A stretch of DNA of 33,106 nucleotides, taken from NCBI GenBank assembly GCA_016744375.1, contig JADGEM010000049.1, positions 1 to 33,106 on the forward strand, given 5' to 3'. Source of the DNA: Gammaproteobacteria bacterium. GTDB lineage: Bacteria > Pseudomonadota > Gammaproteobacteria > GRL18. The notes below the pieces were generated by a model. It saw nothing but the letters and a program-made list of their open reading frames with translations, did no database searches and had not been told where the DNA came from. Made by a program: the position numbers and the translations under genes. This document shows, piece after piece, positions 1 to 7,273 of this stretch (position 1 is the first letter of the stretch; every line of letters starts with the position of its first letter).

Positions 1-50
1 TAGTGGAAGGTGGTATCCAGGCTGATCGTTTATTAACATTTGGTGATTAA
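1..50 (+). CDS. dsrE: DsrE, C-terminal end only (partial)
   Basis: The reading frame ending at the TAA at 48-50 encodes VEGGIQADRLLTFGD, which looks like the C-terminus of DsrE, the sulfurtransferase subunit of the DsrE2F2H2 complex. Only about 15 residues are inside the window, so the active-site cysteine of DsrE cannot be checked. The identification rests mainly on position: the frame stops 11 bp before dsrF, and dsrE-dsrF-dsrH is the standard order in sulfur-oxidising bacteria. Confidence 0.75.
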   Translation, partial: VEGGIQADRLLTFGD

Positions 51-61
51 GAGGAATAAAT

Positions 62-472
62 ATGAGTGAAAGCATAAAGAAATTCATGTTTGTGAACACA
101 AAAGCACCTTATGGTACCGTTTACGCATTAGAATCATTGGAAGTTGTGTTAATTAGTGCTGCTTTTGATCAATCTGTTAGTCTTGTTTTTTGTGATGATG
201 GTATTTTTCAAATTGCAAACAATCAAAATACAGAAGCTTCCGGCATGAAAAACTTTTCACCAGCGTATAAAGCTCTGGGTGACTATGATATCAACAAAAT
301 CTATGTTGAGACTGAGTCTTTGGAAGAACGTGGTTTAACTCTGGACAACATCATGGCGTTGACTTATGAAGACGAAGATGATGATTGGGCAGAGAAATCA
401 TCCATAATACCTGTTACACGTGCGGAACTTGCTGATCTGATGGATGAGCAAGACGTCGTAATTAGTTCATAA
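62..472 (+). CDS. dsrF: DsrF (TusC-like) sulfur relay subunit
   Basis: This 136-residue cytoplasmic protein belongs to the DsrE/DsrF family. It opens with the typical beta strand and glycine-rich turn (KKFMFVNTKAPYGT) and contains the strand motif LVFCDDGIFQI. With DsrE and DsrH it forms the hexamer that hands sulfane sulfur to DsrC in oxidative sulfur metabolism. The length matches TusC/DsrF proteins. An AGAGGAAT ribosome binding site lies just before the ATG. It sits 11 bp after dsrE and 14 bp before dsrH, so the three are almost certainly cotranscribed. The acidic C-terminal half (DEDDDW) is normal for the family. Identity is secure from both sequence and gene order. Confidence 0.93.
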   Translation: MSESIKKFMFVNTKAPYGTVYALESLEVVLISAAFDQSVSLVFCDDGIFQIANNQNTEASGMKNFSPAYKALGDYDINKIYVETESLEERGLTLDNIMALTYEDEDDDWAEKSSIIPVTRAELADLMDEQDVVISS

Positions 473-486
473 GGGGATATGAAGCA

Positions 487-795
487 ATGGCAATGTTACA
501 CACTGTAAATAAATCACCTTTTGAGCGAAATTCACTGAGCTCGTGTCTGACTAAATCAAAAGAAGGTTCTACTATTCTTTTGATTGAAGATGGAGTGGTT
601 GGTGCATTAAAAGGGACTATTGTTGCAGACAAATTAACTGCAGCAGTAGCAAATAAAAACGTCTGTGTTCTTGTTTCGGACTTGAATACACGCGGTTTTA
701 CAGAAGCAGATATAATTGATGGTATTAAGACTGTTGATTATGCAGGTTTCGTTGATCTGGTAGCCGAGCATTCAAACGTTCAGTCTTGGCTGTAA
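487..795 (+). CDS. dsrH: DsrH (TusB-like) sulfur relay subunit
   Basis: This 102-residue protein matches the DsrH/TusB family: N-terminal LHTVNKSPF, the conserved cysteine at residue 20 (SSCLTKSKEG), the ILLIEDGV strand and a tryptophan near the end (VQSWL). It is the third subunit of the DsrEFH complex, which acts as sulfur donor to DsrC. The ATG at 487 is followed by a second in-frame ATG at 493; both are possible, with AAGGGG around 471-476 as the ribosome binding site. It lies between dsrF and dsrC, as in Allochromatium-type operons. Confidence 0.93.
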   Translation: MAMLHTVNKSPFERNSLSSCLTKSKEGSTILLIEDGVVGALKGTIVADKLTAAVANKNVCVLVSDLNTRGFTEADIIDGIKTVDYAGFVDLVAEHSNVQSWL

Positions 796-833
796 TTTTT
801 ATAAATAAATATTTTAATATTGGAGTTTAAATA

Positions 834-1169
834 ATGGCTACTATTTCTGTAGAAGGTAAGGACATCGAAGTTGATGAGGAAGGTTATCTGGTAAACCTGG
901 ATGAGTGGTTTCCTGCAGTTGCTTCTGTAATGGCTGAAATTGATGAAGTTGAAATGGGTGATGATCATTGGGATATCATTAATTTCCTTCGCGAGTACTA
1001 TGAAGAGTATCAGATTGCTCCAGCAGTTCGCGTATTAACTAAAGCTGTTGCTAAAAAACTGGGTAAGGCTAAAGGTAATTCTAAGTACCTTTATGAATTA
1101 TTCCCTTATGGTCCTGGTAAGCAAGCATGTAAATTTGCTGGTCTTCCAAAGCCAACTGGTTGTGTATAA
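834..1169 (+). CDS. dsrC: DsrC, sulfur-carrier substrate protein of rDsr
   Basis: This 111-residue protein is DsrC. Its flexible C-terminal arm carries both redox cysteines, Cys99 (KQACKF) and the penultimate Cys110 (TGCV), ten residues apart as in functional DsrC. Family core motifs WFPAVAS and HWDIINFLREYY are present. DsrC receives sulfur from DsrEFH, presents it to DsrAB as a persulfide or trisulfide, and exchanges electrons with DsrK of the membrane complex. GGAG lies eight bases before the ATG. A long hairpin follows 25 bp after the stop codon (see 1194-1245), which may relate to the high amount of DsrC that the pathway needs. Confidence 0.97.
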   Translation: MATISVEGKDIEVDEEGYLVNLDEWFPAVASVMAEIDEVEMGDDHWDIINFLREYYEEYQIAPAVRVLTKAVAKKLGKAKGNSKYLYELFPYGPGKQACKFAGLPKPTGCV

Positions 1170-1193
1170 ATACAACTATTAGCAAAGTAGTTC

Positions 1194-1245
1194 ATGTGTA
1201 AGGGCTCTTTATTTTATATTATTTAAATAAGAGACTCTTATACAT
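1194..1245 (+). promoter_or_regulatory. Long hairpin in dsrC-dsrM spacer
   Basis: Arms 1194-1214 and 1225-1245 pair over 21 positions around a 10-nt AT-rich loop. By my count there are 15 Watson-Crick pairs, four G-U wobbles and two C-A mismatches. It begins 25 nt after the dsrC stop and ends 30 nt before dsrM. There is no long U-tract directly behind it, so it looks more like an mRNA-stabilising or partial-termination structure than a full terminator. Function is inferred. Confidence 0.5.
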
Positions 1246-1275
1246 TATTTTAAAAATTATTAATGGGTAGGTAAT

Positions 1276-2019
1276 ATGTCAGCGTTTTATGCGCTACTTC
1301 TTACAGTGGCTTTTCTTGTCCTGATTATAGGGCTAACGAAAAAAATTATTCAATATTCACGTGTGCCTGCACCGTTGAAAATACCCGTTACACCAGCGCC
1401 TTTAACAAAAGGTGGTGTGGCTATCAGACTGGCTAAAGAAGCAATCTTATTTGCCGCCTTATTCCGTTCAAATAAATGGACCTGGTTATTTGGTTGGATG
1501 TTCCATATGAGTCTGTTCATCGTTCTGTTAAATCACTTACGATTTTTTATTACAGATGTACCGCTACCGTTAATACTACTGCAAAATGTTGGTGAATATG
1601 CTGCATTTACCATGTTTATTGGTCTTGCAGGGCTTCTTGTACGTCGCATGTTTGTTGCTAGAGTAAAATATATTTCAGCACCATCAGACTATTTATGGCT
1701 GATTTTGCTAATGGTTATTGCCTTAACCGGCATTGTAATGCGCTTTATCTCACATACAGATATTATCGCAATTAAAGAGTTTTCTTTAGGTCTCATGAGT
1801 TTTAACTGGCAAGACCTGCCAACAGATTTTCCGTTAATGGTTCATCTGTTTCTGGTGGCAGCATTAATGATTTTATTGCCTTTTAGTAAGTTACTACACA
1901 TCCCAGGCTTATTTTTTGCTCCAACTCGGAATCAAGTTGATAATCCACGTGAAGTGAGACATATATCATCATGGGCTGCAGAATTAGATGCAGAGAAAAA
2001 TAAAGTTCAACCAAAGTAA
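1276..2019 (+). CDS. dsrM: DsrM, haem b membrane subunit of DsrMKJOP
   Basis: This 247-residue integral membrane protein belongs to the nitrate reductase gamma-subunit (NarI-like) family. It has an N-terminal membrane segment (residues about 3-22) and further hydrophobic helices at about 70-88, 93-122, 138-157 and 190-208, with histidines in or near helices suited to bind two b haems (FHMSLF, LLNHLRFF, MVHLFLVA). DsrM passes electrons between the quinone pool and the cytoplasmic DsrK. GGTAGG lies just before the ATG. It follows dsrC and precedes dsrK, the usual order. Length is normal for the sulfur-oxidiser form. Confidence 0.93.
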   Translation: MSAFYALLLTVAFLVLIIGLTKKIIQYSRVPAPLKIPVTPAPLTKGGVAIRLAKEAILFAALFRSNKWTWLFGWMFHMSLFIVLLNHLRFFITDVPLPLILLQNVGEYAAFTMFIGLAGLLVRRMFVARVKYISAPSDYLWLILLMVIALTGIVMRFISHTDIIAIKEFSLGLMSFNWQDLPTDFPLMVHLFLVAALMILLPFSKLLHIPGLFFAPTRNQVDNPREVRHISSWAAELDAEKNKVQPK

Positions 2020-2043
2020 AAATAGAGTAATTATTTGAGAGAA

Positions 2044-2078
2044 TTTCATTAAGTTTTAATCATTAACTCTTAATGAAA
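2044..2078 (+). promoter_or_regulatory. AT-rich hairpin in dsrM-dsrK spacer
   Basis: Perfect 10-bp arms, TTTCATTAAG (2044-2053) and CTTAATGAAA (2069-2078), flank a 15-nt loop. It sits in the 95-bp spacer ahead of the GTG start of dsrK. The stem is AT-rich, so stability is modest. It may affect transcript processing; no function is shown by the sequence. Confidence 0.4.
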
Positions 2079-2114
2079 AAATAATTTCTAGGAATTTTTT
2101 GAGGATTTAGACAA

Positions 2115-3653
2115 GTGGCAGACTTTGAAACTCCCGAGTTTAGAGAATACCCAGCTGTTCCCCTGATAAAACAGGATGTAATGGCTGGAAATGGACCGTT
2201 CATATCACGTGCGGAATTTGATACGGATCTAGGCTACCCTGGTGAATTACCAGCGGACTGGAAAGAAAAAACACTGGAAAAAATGGGTGATCTGCTAGGT
2301 CGCTACCGTTCTTTACAGGTTTTTATGGATTCATGTATTAAATGTGGTGCATGTACTGATAAGTGCCATTATTTTATTGGTACCAGTGATCCAAAAAACA
2401 TGCCTGTCGCTCGTCAGGATCTGATGAGAAAAGTATATCGCCGTTATTTTACTTTTGCTGGTAAATACTTCCCTAAATTAGTTGGTGCCGTTGATCTAAC
2501 TGAAGATGTCCTTGATGAATGGTATAATTACTATCATCAGTGCTCAGAATGTCGTCGTTGTTCTGTTTTTTGTCCAATGGGTATTGATACAGCAGAAGTG
2601 ACAATGGCTGCCCGTGAGATATTAGCTCACGTTGGTAAAGCTCAGAAATATTCCAACCAGATCATCCAGAAAGTCTACAAAATTGGTAATAATCTCGGAC
2701 TGCCAGGTAAGGCTCTAAAAGGAATTTTAGAAGATCTCGAAGAAGAGATGGAAGATGAGTGTGGAGTACCGGTCAAATACAATATGGATGAAGTGGGTTG
2801 TGAAGTATTATTGATGACTCCATCTGCTGATTTTTTCGCAGAGCCGCATATTGATGGTTTGATTGGTTACGGTAAAGTTCTTCACGAACTTGGTATTACC
2901 TGGACTGTTAGTTCAAAAGCTTCAGAAGCGGCAAACTTTGGTTTGTTTATTGGCAGTTATGAAAATATTCAGAAAATTTCGATGCGAATTCGCGAAGCTG
3001 CTATCGAATTAAAAGTAAAACGTATTATCTTTGGCGAGTGTGGGCACGCATGGCGTGTTGCTTATAGTTTCCTAAATACACTAGCTGGTCCATTTGATTT
3101 CCTGGATCAAAACTATCCAATACCGCAACATATACTTGAAGTCACTTACGGCGCACTTCAAGACGGTAAATTACGCATGAATAAGGCCGAAAATGATCAT
3201 TTGACCATGACTTTTCATGATTCATGTAACGTTGCTCGTGCTTCGCGTATGGGTGATAAGCCCGGCGGTCAGTTTGATATTCCTCGTGCTGTTATTGAAG
3301 CTTCCTGTAATAACTACGTGGATATGGATGCCGATACTATTAAAGACGCAACCTTCTGTTGCGGTGGTGGCGGCGGCTTGCTCACAGACGATCTGATGGA
3401 GTTGCGTATCAAAGGTGCCTTACCAAGAATGGAAGCACTTAAGCAGGTGACTGAAGAAAGTGGTGTCACAAATATTGCAGCAATCTGTGCGATTTGTAAG
3501 AGTCAGTTTACAAAAACATTACCTTATTTTGGTTTCGAAATGGATTCCATTATGAGTGTGCATCAACTGGTCAGTGAAGCAATTGTCATGACTGGAAGTA
3601 TGCAGGAAAAAGAATTAGATGGTGTTGATGATGAAGCTGAGTCAGATGAGTAA
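2115..3653 (+). CDS. dsrK: DsrK, HdrD-like catalytic iron-sulfur subunit
   Basis: This 512-residue cytoplasmic iron-sulfur protein is related to heterodisulfide reductase HdrD. It carries two [4Fe-4S] motifs near the N-terminus, Cys74/77/80/84 (CIKCGACTDKC) and Cys143/146/149/153 (CSECRRCSVFCP). The C-terminal half has the CCG-type cysteine region that binds the special catalytic cluster (ECGHAWR, FHDSCN, then C415-C416-G followed by a run of glycines). DsrK is the proposed site where DsrC disulfide/trisulfide chemistry meets the membrane complex. The start is GTG at 2115, with GAGG ten bases upstream; no ATG lies near. A C-terminal acidic tail (DDEAESDE) is present. Confidence 0.95.
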   Translation: MADFETPEFREYPAVPLIKQDVMAGNGPFISRAEFDTDLGYPGELPADWKEKTLEKMGDLLGRYRSLQVFMDSCIKCGACTDKCHYFIGTSDPKNMPVARQDLMRKVYRRYFTFAGKYFPKLVGAVDLTEDVLDEWYNYYHQCSECRRCSVFCPMGIDTAEVTMAAREILAHVGKAQKYSNQIIQKVYKIGNNLGLPGKALKGILEDLEEEMEDECGVPVKYNMDEVGCEVLLMTPSADFFAEPHIDGLIGYGKVLHELGITWTVSSKASEAANFGLFIGSYENIQKISMRIREAAIELKVKRIIFGECGHAWRVAYSFLNTLAGPFDFLDQNYPIPQHILEVTYGALQDGKLRMNKAENDHLTMTFHDSCNVARASRMGDKPGGQFDIPRAVIEASCNNYVDMDADTIKDATFCCGGGGGLLTDDLMELRIKGALPRMEALKQVTEESGVTNIAAICAICKSQFTKTLPYFGFEMDSIMSVHQLVSEAIVMTGSMQEKELDGVDDEAESDE

Positions 3654-3681
3654 AATTCAGTTTATTGATTAATACTTTCAC

Positions 3682-3712
3682 CTCTTTATTATAGAGACCT
3701 CTTTGTTTAGAG
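3682..3712 (+). repeat. Two tandem mini-hairpins in dsrK-dsrL spacer
   Basis: Two similar 14-15-bp units, CTCTTTATTATAGAG (3682-3696) and CTCTTTGTTTAGAG (3699-3712), stand side by side. Each has CTCT/AGAG ends able to pair. A third small inverted repeat CAATT/AATTG follows further on in the spacer. The duplication is visible; a role is not. Confidence 0.35.
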
Positions 3713-3769
3713 AACGAACACAGCAATTAATAAAATTGCACAAAATTAAGCTTGATAGGAGAAAAATAA

Positions 3770-5752
3770 ATGTCAACTGCTGATACAGCTCCGAATGCAG
3801 ATAAACTAACCAATAAACGCTTTGACGAAACAAGGTTAGATCATACCGGTACACAAGAGTGGGACACCTGGACTGACAATATTTTTCAGGCTGGCTGGAC
3901 TCATAAATGTCCTACTTATATTAATAGAACACCCCCTTGTCAAGGTAGTTGTCCTGCTGGAGAAGATATTCGAGGCTGGCTGGATATCGTTCGCGGCATG
4001 GAACAGCCGACTCATGAAGGTATGAGCCGTGATGAATACGCATTCCAGCGTTCAACGGATGCAAATCCATTTCCTTCAGTTATGGGTCGTGTATGTCCTG
4101 CACCTTGTGAAGATGGTTGTAACCGTAACGAACTTGATGATAATGTCGGAATAAACTCTGTTGAGCAATATATTGGTGATACAGCTAAGGCAGAAGGTTT
4201 TAAATTTAAAGCTGCTGAACAGAATAGTGGTAAAAAAGTCGCTATTATCGGTGGCGGACCTGCTGGCCTCGCGGCAGCATTTCAATTGCGTCGTGTTGGC
4301 CATGCCTGTACAGTTTTTGATGACCATTCAGAATTAGGTGGCATGATGATGTACGGTATACCCGGTTATCGTGTGCCTCGTGATGTGCTCCATCATGAAA
4401 TGAATCGTATTGTTGAGATGGGTGTCGAAGTTAAATTAAATACTCGTGTTGGTACTGACGTAAAAATTGAAGATTTAGAAAATGACTATGATGCTGTTCT
4501 TTGGGCTATTGGGTGTAAAGAGGGTCGTGGTCTTCCAATAGACGGCTTTGATGATGCACCGAACTGTATCAGTGGTGTCGCTTTCCTTGAAGCTTTTAAC
4601 GACGGTCGTTTACAGGTTTCATCTGAGAAAGTCGTGTGTATTGGTGGTGGTGATACCTCTATTGACGTGGCATCTGTTGCGCGTCGTCTTGGTAATATTA
4701 CTAATATTGCAGAAAAAGATTTTGCAGAAAATATCGTTTTAGGTCATACAGCTCACGATGTTGCTGATTCAGCGACTAAAGATGGTGCTGACGTAACATT
4801 ACTTTCTCGTTCTTCTATTGAAAACATGCCAGCTGCACAGCATGAAATTGATGATGCACTTCGTGAAGGTGTCACTATCATTGGCTGTGTAAGCCCTATT
4901 GCTGTTGTCAGAGATGACAAGGGCCGTGCTACAGCTTTACGTGTTGTTAAATTAGAAGCTGATGGTAAGACTCCAATTGAAGGTTCTGAATATGATATTG
5001 AAGCCACACTAATTGTTTCTGCTATTGGCCAGAAAGGTGATATGAGCGGTATCGAGCAAATGGATAATGGTAAAGGCTTCATTGATGGTGACGCACACTA
5101 TCAGGTGAAAGGAAAGCCAGGTCACTTCCTCGCTGGTGATATTGTTCGCCCTCACTTATTAACCACTGCAATTGGTCAGGCGTCTATTGCTGCTGAATCA
5201 ATTCATCATTACCTGACTCAAGGTGATGAAGAGATGAAAAAGCGTCCGAAAATTGATAAGCATACATTCTCTCTAGAGAAGAAGTTGGATGATACTGGCT
5301 TATCACCTGAATCTTCACCTGTGCATGGTCATAATAGTACACGTGGAACTAACTCTGGAAATTTTGCGATTCATAACTATGAGAATCGCTCATCTAACGA
5401 TATTATCAGTCATGAGAAGTTGTTTCTTGGTCACTTTGAGTACGAGCCTCGTCATGTTCGTGACACAATTGATGTAGATTCTGAGGAAGTACTGGGCCAT
5501 TTTGCAGAGCGTCTGGTTGCATTGTCAGAAGAGGATATAGTTTCAGAAGCTAAGCGTTGTATGAGTTGTGGTATGTGTTTTGAGTGTGATAACTGTATTA
5601 TCTACTGTCCTCAGGATGCAGTTAAGAAAACACCCAAGGCTCAATCAACAACGGGTCGTTATGTTTATACTGATTATGACCGTTGTATTGGTTGTCATAT
5701 CTGTAAAGATGTTTGCCCAACAGGCTACATTGATATGGGGTTAGGAGATTAA
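3770..5752 (+). CDS. dsrL: DsrL, NAD(P)H-linked iron-sulfur flavoprotein
   Basis: This 660-residue protein is DsrL, related to the small subunit of glutamate synthase. An N-terminal cysteine-rich part (CQGSCP, VCPAPCEDGCNR) is followed by an FAD-binding GGGPAG at 161-166, a second dinucleotide fold (GGGDTSID, about residue 291) for NAD(P), and a C-terminal ferredoxin-like domain with two cysteine clusters (CMSCGMCFECDNC and CIGCHICKDVCP, from about residue 597). In sulfur oxidisers it takes electrons released when DsrAB oxidises DsrC-bound sulfur and passes them to NAD(P)+. GATAGGAG lies before the ATG. The C-terminal ferredoxin domain is the form seen in oxidative systems. Confidence 0.95.
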   Translation: MSTADTAPNADKLTNKRFDETRLDHTGTQEWDTWTDNIFQAGWTHKCPTYINRTPPCQGSCPAGEDIRGWLDIVRGMEQPTHEGMSRDEYAFQRSTDANPFPSVMGRVCPAPCEDGCNRNELDDNVGINSVEQYIGDTAKAEGFKFKAAEQNSGKKVAIIGGGPAGLAAAFQLRRVGHACTVFDDHSELGGMMMYGIPGYRVPRDVLHHEMNRIVEMGVEVKLNTRVGTDVKIEDLENDYDAVLWAIGCKEGRGLPIDGFDDAPNCISGVAFLEAFNDGRLQVSSEKVVCIGGGDTSIDVASVARRLGNITNIAEKDFAENIVLGHTAHDVADSATKDGADVTLLSRSSIENMPAAQHEIDDALREGVTIIGCVSPIAVVRDDKGRATALRVVKLEADGKTPIEGSEYDIEATLIVSAIGQKGDMSGIEQMDNGKGFIDGDAHYQVKGKPGHFLAGDIVRPHLLTTAIGQASIAAESIHHYLTQGDEEMKKRPKIDKHTFSLEKKLDDTGLSPESSPVHGHNSTRGTNSGNFAIHNYENRSSNDIISHEKLFLGHFEYEPRHVRDTIDVDSEEVLGHFAERLVALSEEDIVSEAKRCMSCGMCFECDNCIIYCPQDAVKKTPKAQSTTGRYVYTDYDRCIGCHICKDVCPTGYIDMGLGD

Positions 5753-5815
5753 GCTGCTTAAGTTATTCAGGAACCTGAGGTTAATTTGGTTGATCTCAGG
5801 ACATAAGCGGCTTTT
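5753..5815 (+). promoter_or_regulatory. Stem-loop directly after dsrL
   Basis: The outer stem GCTGCTTA (5753-5760) pairs with TAAGCGGC (5804-5811) with one G-U, and the inner stem CCTGAG (5774-5779) pairs perfectly with CTCAGG (5795-5800). Four T residues follow the outer stem. It begins at the base after the dsrL stop, so it could act as a partial terminator or stability element between dsrL and dsrJ. This is inference from the fold. Confidence 0.45.
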
Positions 5816-5838
5816 ATCTAGTAAGTAGGAGAATAAAT

Positions 5839-6414
5839 GTGTGGTTGCACCTAAACTTTAACTTTGGTTTTAACTCTTCTTTTGTGAGAAAGAGTTTGAA
5901 AAAGTTGCCACTCACTGTAGCAAGTTTGGCATTAATTGCCGGTTTTAATACGGTTAATGCAAGCCAGGACGGACTGGGACCTAAAATTACAATTCCAGAA
6001 AGCAGTGGTGAGAAGTGTATTTTGCCTTCTTCGGAAATGCGTCGTCAACATCCGGATTTACTGAAGCATGATAGAATCCAAACCCTACGTGAGGGTGTTC
6101 GAGCCAAGGTGGATGGTAGTCAATTAGATGGTAGTTTGAAGCAATGTGTTAATTGCCATGCCACTAAAGATGAAAGCAATAAATTTGTTCGAATAGACAA
6201 TGATCAACATTTTTGTGTTTCCTGTCACAAGTACGCTGCTGTTTCCATCGATTGTTTTCAGTGTCATAGAGACATCCCTGAAGGTGATGGTGAATTCCAT
6301 GCCCTGACAAATCATAAGGATGCTAACTACGGTAATATTACGCCGGGTACTTCTAGTTTGACTAGTAAAGATATAGCGAATGTTGCCCCTGAGGTTATTT
6401 CAGATGACAATTAA
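5839..6414 (+). CDS. dsrJ: DsrJ, periplasmic trihaem cytochrome c
   Basis: This protein of up to 191 residues has three c-haem sites: CVNCH (103-107), CVSCH (126-130) and CFQCH (139-143). Cys60 in GEKCILPSSEMRRQHP is in the position of the unusual His/Cys haem ligand of DsrJ. A signal sequence runs from about residue 16 (VRKSLKK, hydrophobic stretch, then VNA before SQ). The start is uncertain: GTG at 5839 is seven bases after AGGAG and gives an extended N-terminus, while GTG at 5884 would give a shorter, more typical signal peptide but lacks a ribosome binding site. An ATG at 5837 is in the wrong frame and stops after five codons. DsrJ is the periplasmic electron-transfer part of DsrMKJOP. 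Confidence 0.93.
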   Translation: MWLHLNFNFGFNSSFVRKSLKKLPLTVASLALIAGFNTVNASQDGLGPKITIPESSGEKCILPSSEMRRQHPDLLKHDRIQTLREGVRAKVDGSQLDGSLKQCVNCHATKDESNKFVRIDNDQHFCVSCHKYAAVSIDCFQCHRDIPEGDGEFHALTNHKDANYGNITPGTSSLTSKDIANVAPEVISDDN

Positions 6415-6439
6415 TATCGAAAATGAAAAAAAGGATGCT

Positions 6440-7168
6440 ATGACAACAACTGTTGAATCATCACGCCGAAACTTTATATTTGGTTCTGTTGCGGCTGCGG
6501 GTTTAACTGTCGCACCGGGCATGATGTTGTATCAAACTGCAAATGCTCGTTCACTGAGTGAAAAAGCAACTTCTAAAGTTCGTTGGGGTATGCTTGTTGA
6601 TACCACTAAAGACGTTGATTGGAACAAATGTGTTGATGCTTGTAATACAGAGCATGGTCTAGGTAATGAATCCAAATCAAGAAATGACCAAAAAACACAA
6701 TATATACGTGTTGTTGACGTAAAAAATAAAGGTACTGGCTATAGCATGTCTTTACCAGTGATGTGTCAGCATTGTGAAAAACCACCCTGTGTTGATGTTT
6801 GTCCTACAGGTGCTTCAATGAAACGACCTGATGGAATTGTCCTTGTTGATCGACACCGCTGTATTGGTTGTCGTTACTGCATGATGGCCTGCCCATATAA
6901 AGCACGTTCATTTGTTCATGAAGTTTTATCTGATCAGAAGGAAAATACACCGCGCGGTAAAGGCTGTGTAGAGTCCTGCAATATGTGTGTGAACCGTATT
7001 GACAATGGTCAGGAGCCAGCCTGCGTAGAAGCGAGTGACGGTGCAATTGTTTTTGGCGACTTAAATAATCCTGAAAGCGCCATTTCTAAAATTCTGGCTA
7101 AACATGGCGGTAAGCAAATTCGTGCCGATCTGAAATTAAATCCTGGTGTGCATTATCAGGGCATTTAA
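6440..7168 (+). CDS. dsrO: DsrO, periplasmic iron-sulfur protein (Tat-exported)
   Basis: This 242-residue protein has a Tat signal (SRRNFIFG, arginines 9-10, then a hydrophobic stretch to about residue 31) and a ferredoxin-like core with Cys109/112/117/121 and Cys141/144/147/151. A third group is Cys64/68 with Cys176/180/183/195. Where related proteins end a motif with cysteine (PACVEAC), this one has Ser199. It carries electrons between DsrJ and DsrP at the outer face of the membrane. I chose ATG 6440 because AAGGA precedes it and it puts the twin arginines close to the N-terminus; ATG 6404, overlapping dsrJ, is the alternative. Confidence 0.93.
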   Translation: MTTTVESSRRNFIFGSVAAAGLTVAPGMMLYQTANARSLSEKATSKVRWGMLVDTTKDVDWNKCVDACNTEHGLGNESKSRNDQKTQYIRVVDVKNKGTGYSMSLPVMCQHCEKPPCVDVCPTGASMKRPDGIVLVDRHRCIGCRYCMMACPYKARSFVHEVLSDQKENTPRGKGCVESCNMCVNRIDNGQEPACVEASDGAIVFGDLNNPESAISKILAKHGGKQIRADLKLNPGVHYQGI

Positions 7169-7273
7169 TATTTTTTAGAGACTCTCTTTGAGTTATGTTT
7201 GTATGGGCATAACCTAAAAATGTTTGTAGAATTAGTATTAACCACTTAATACCTGGTGTAACGAGTAAACAAA

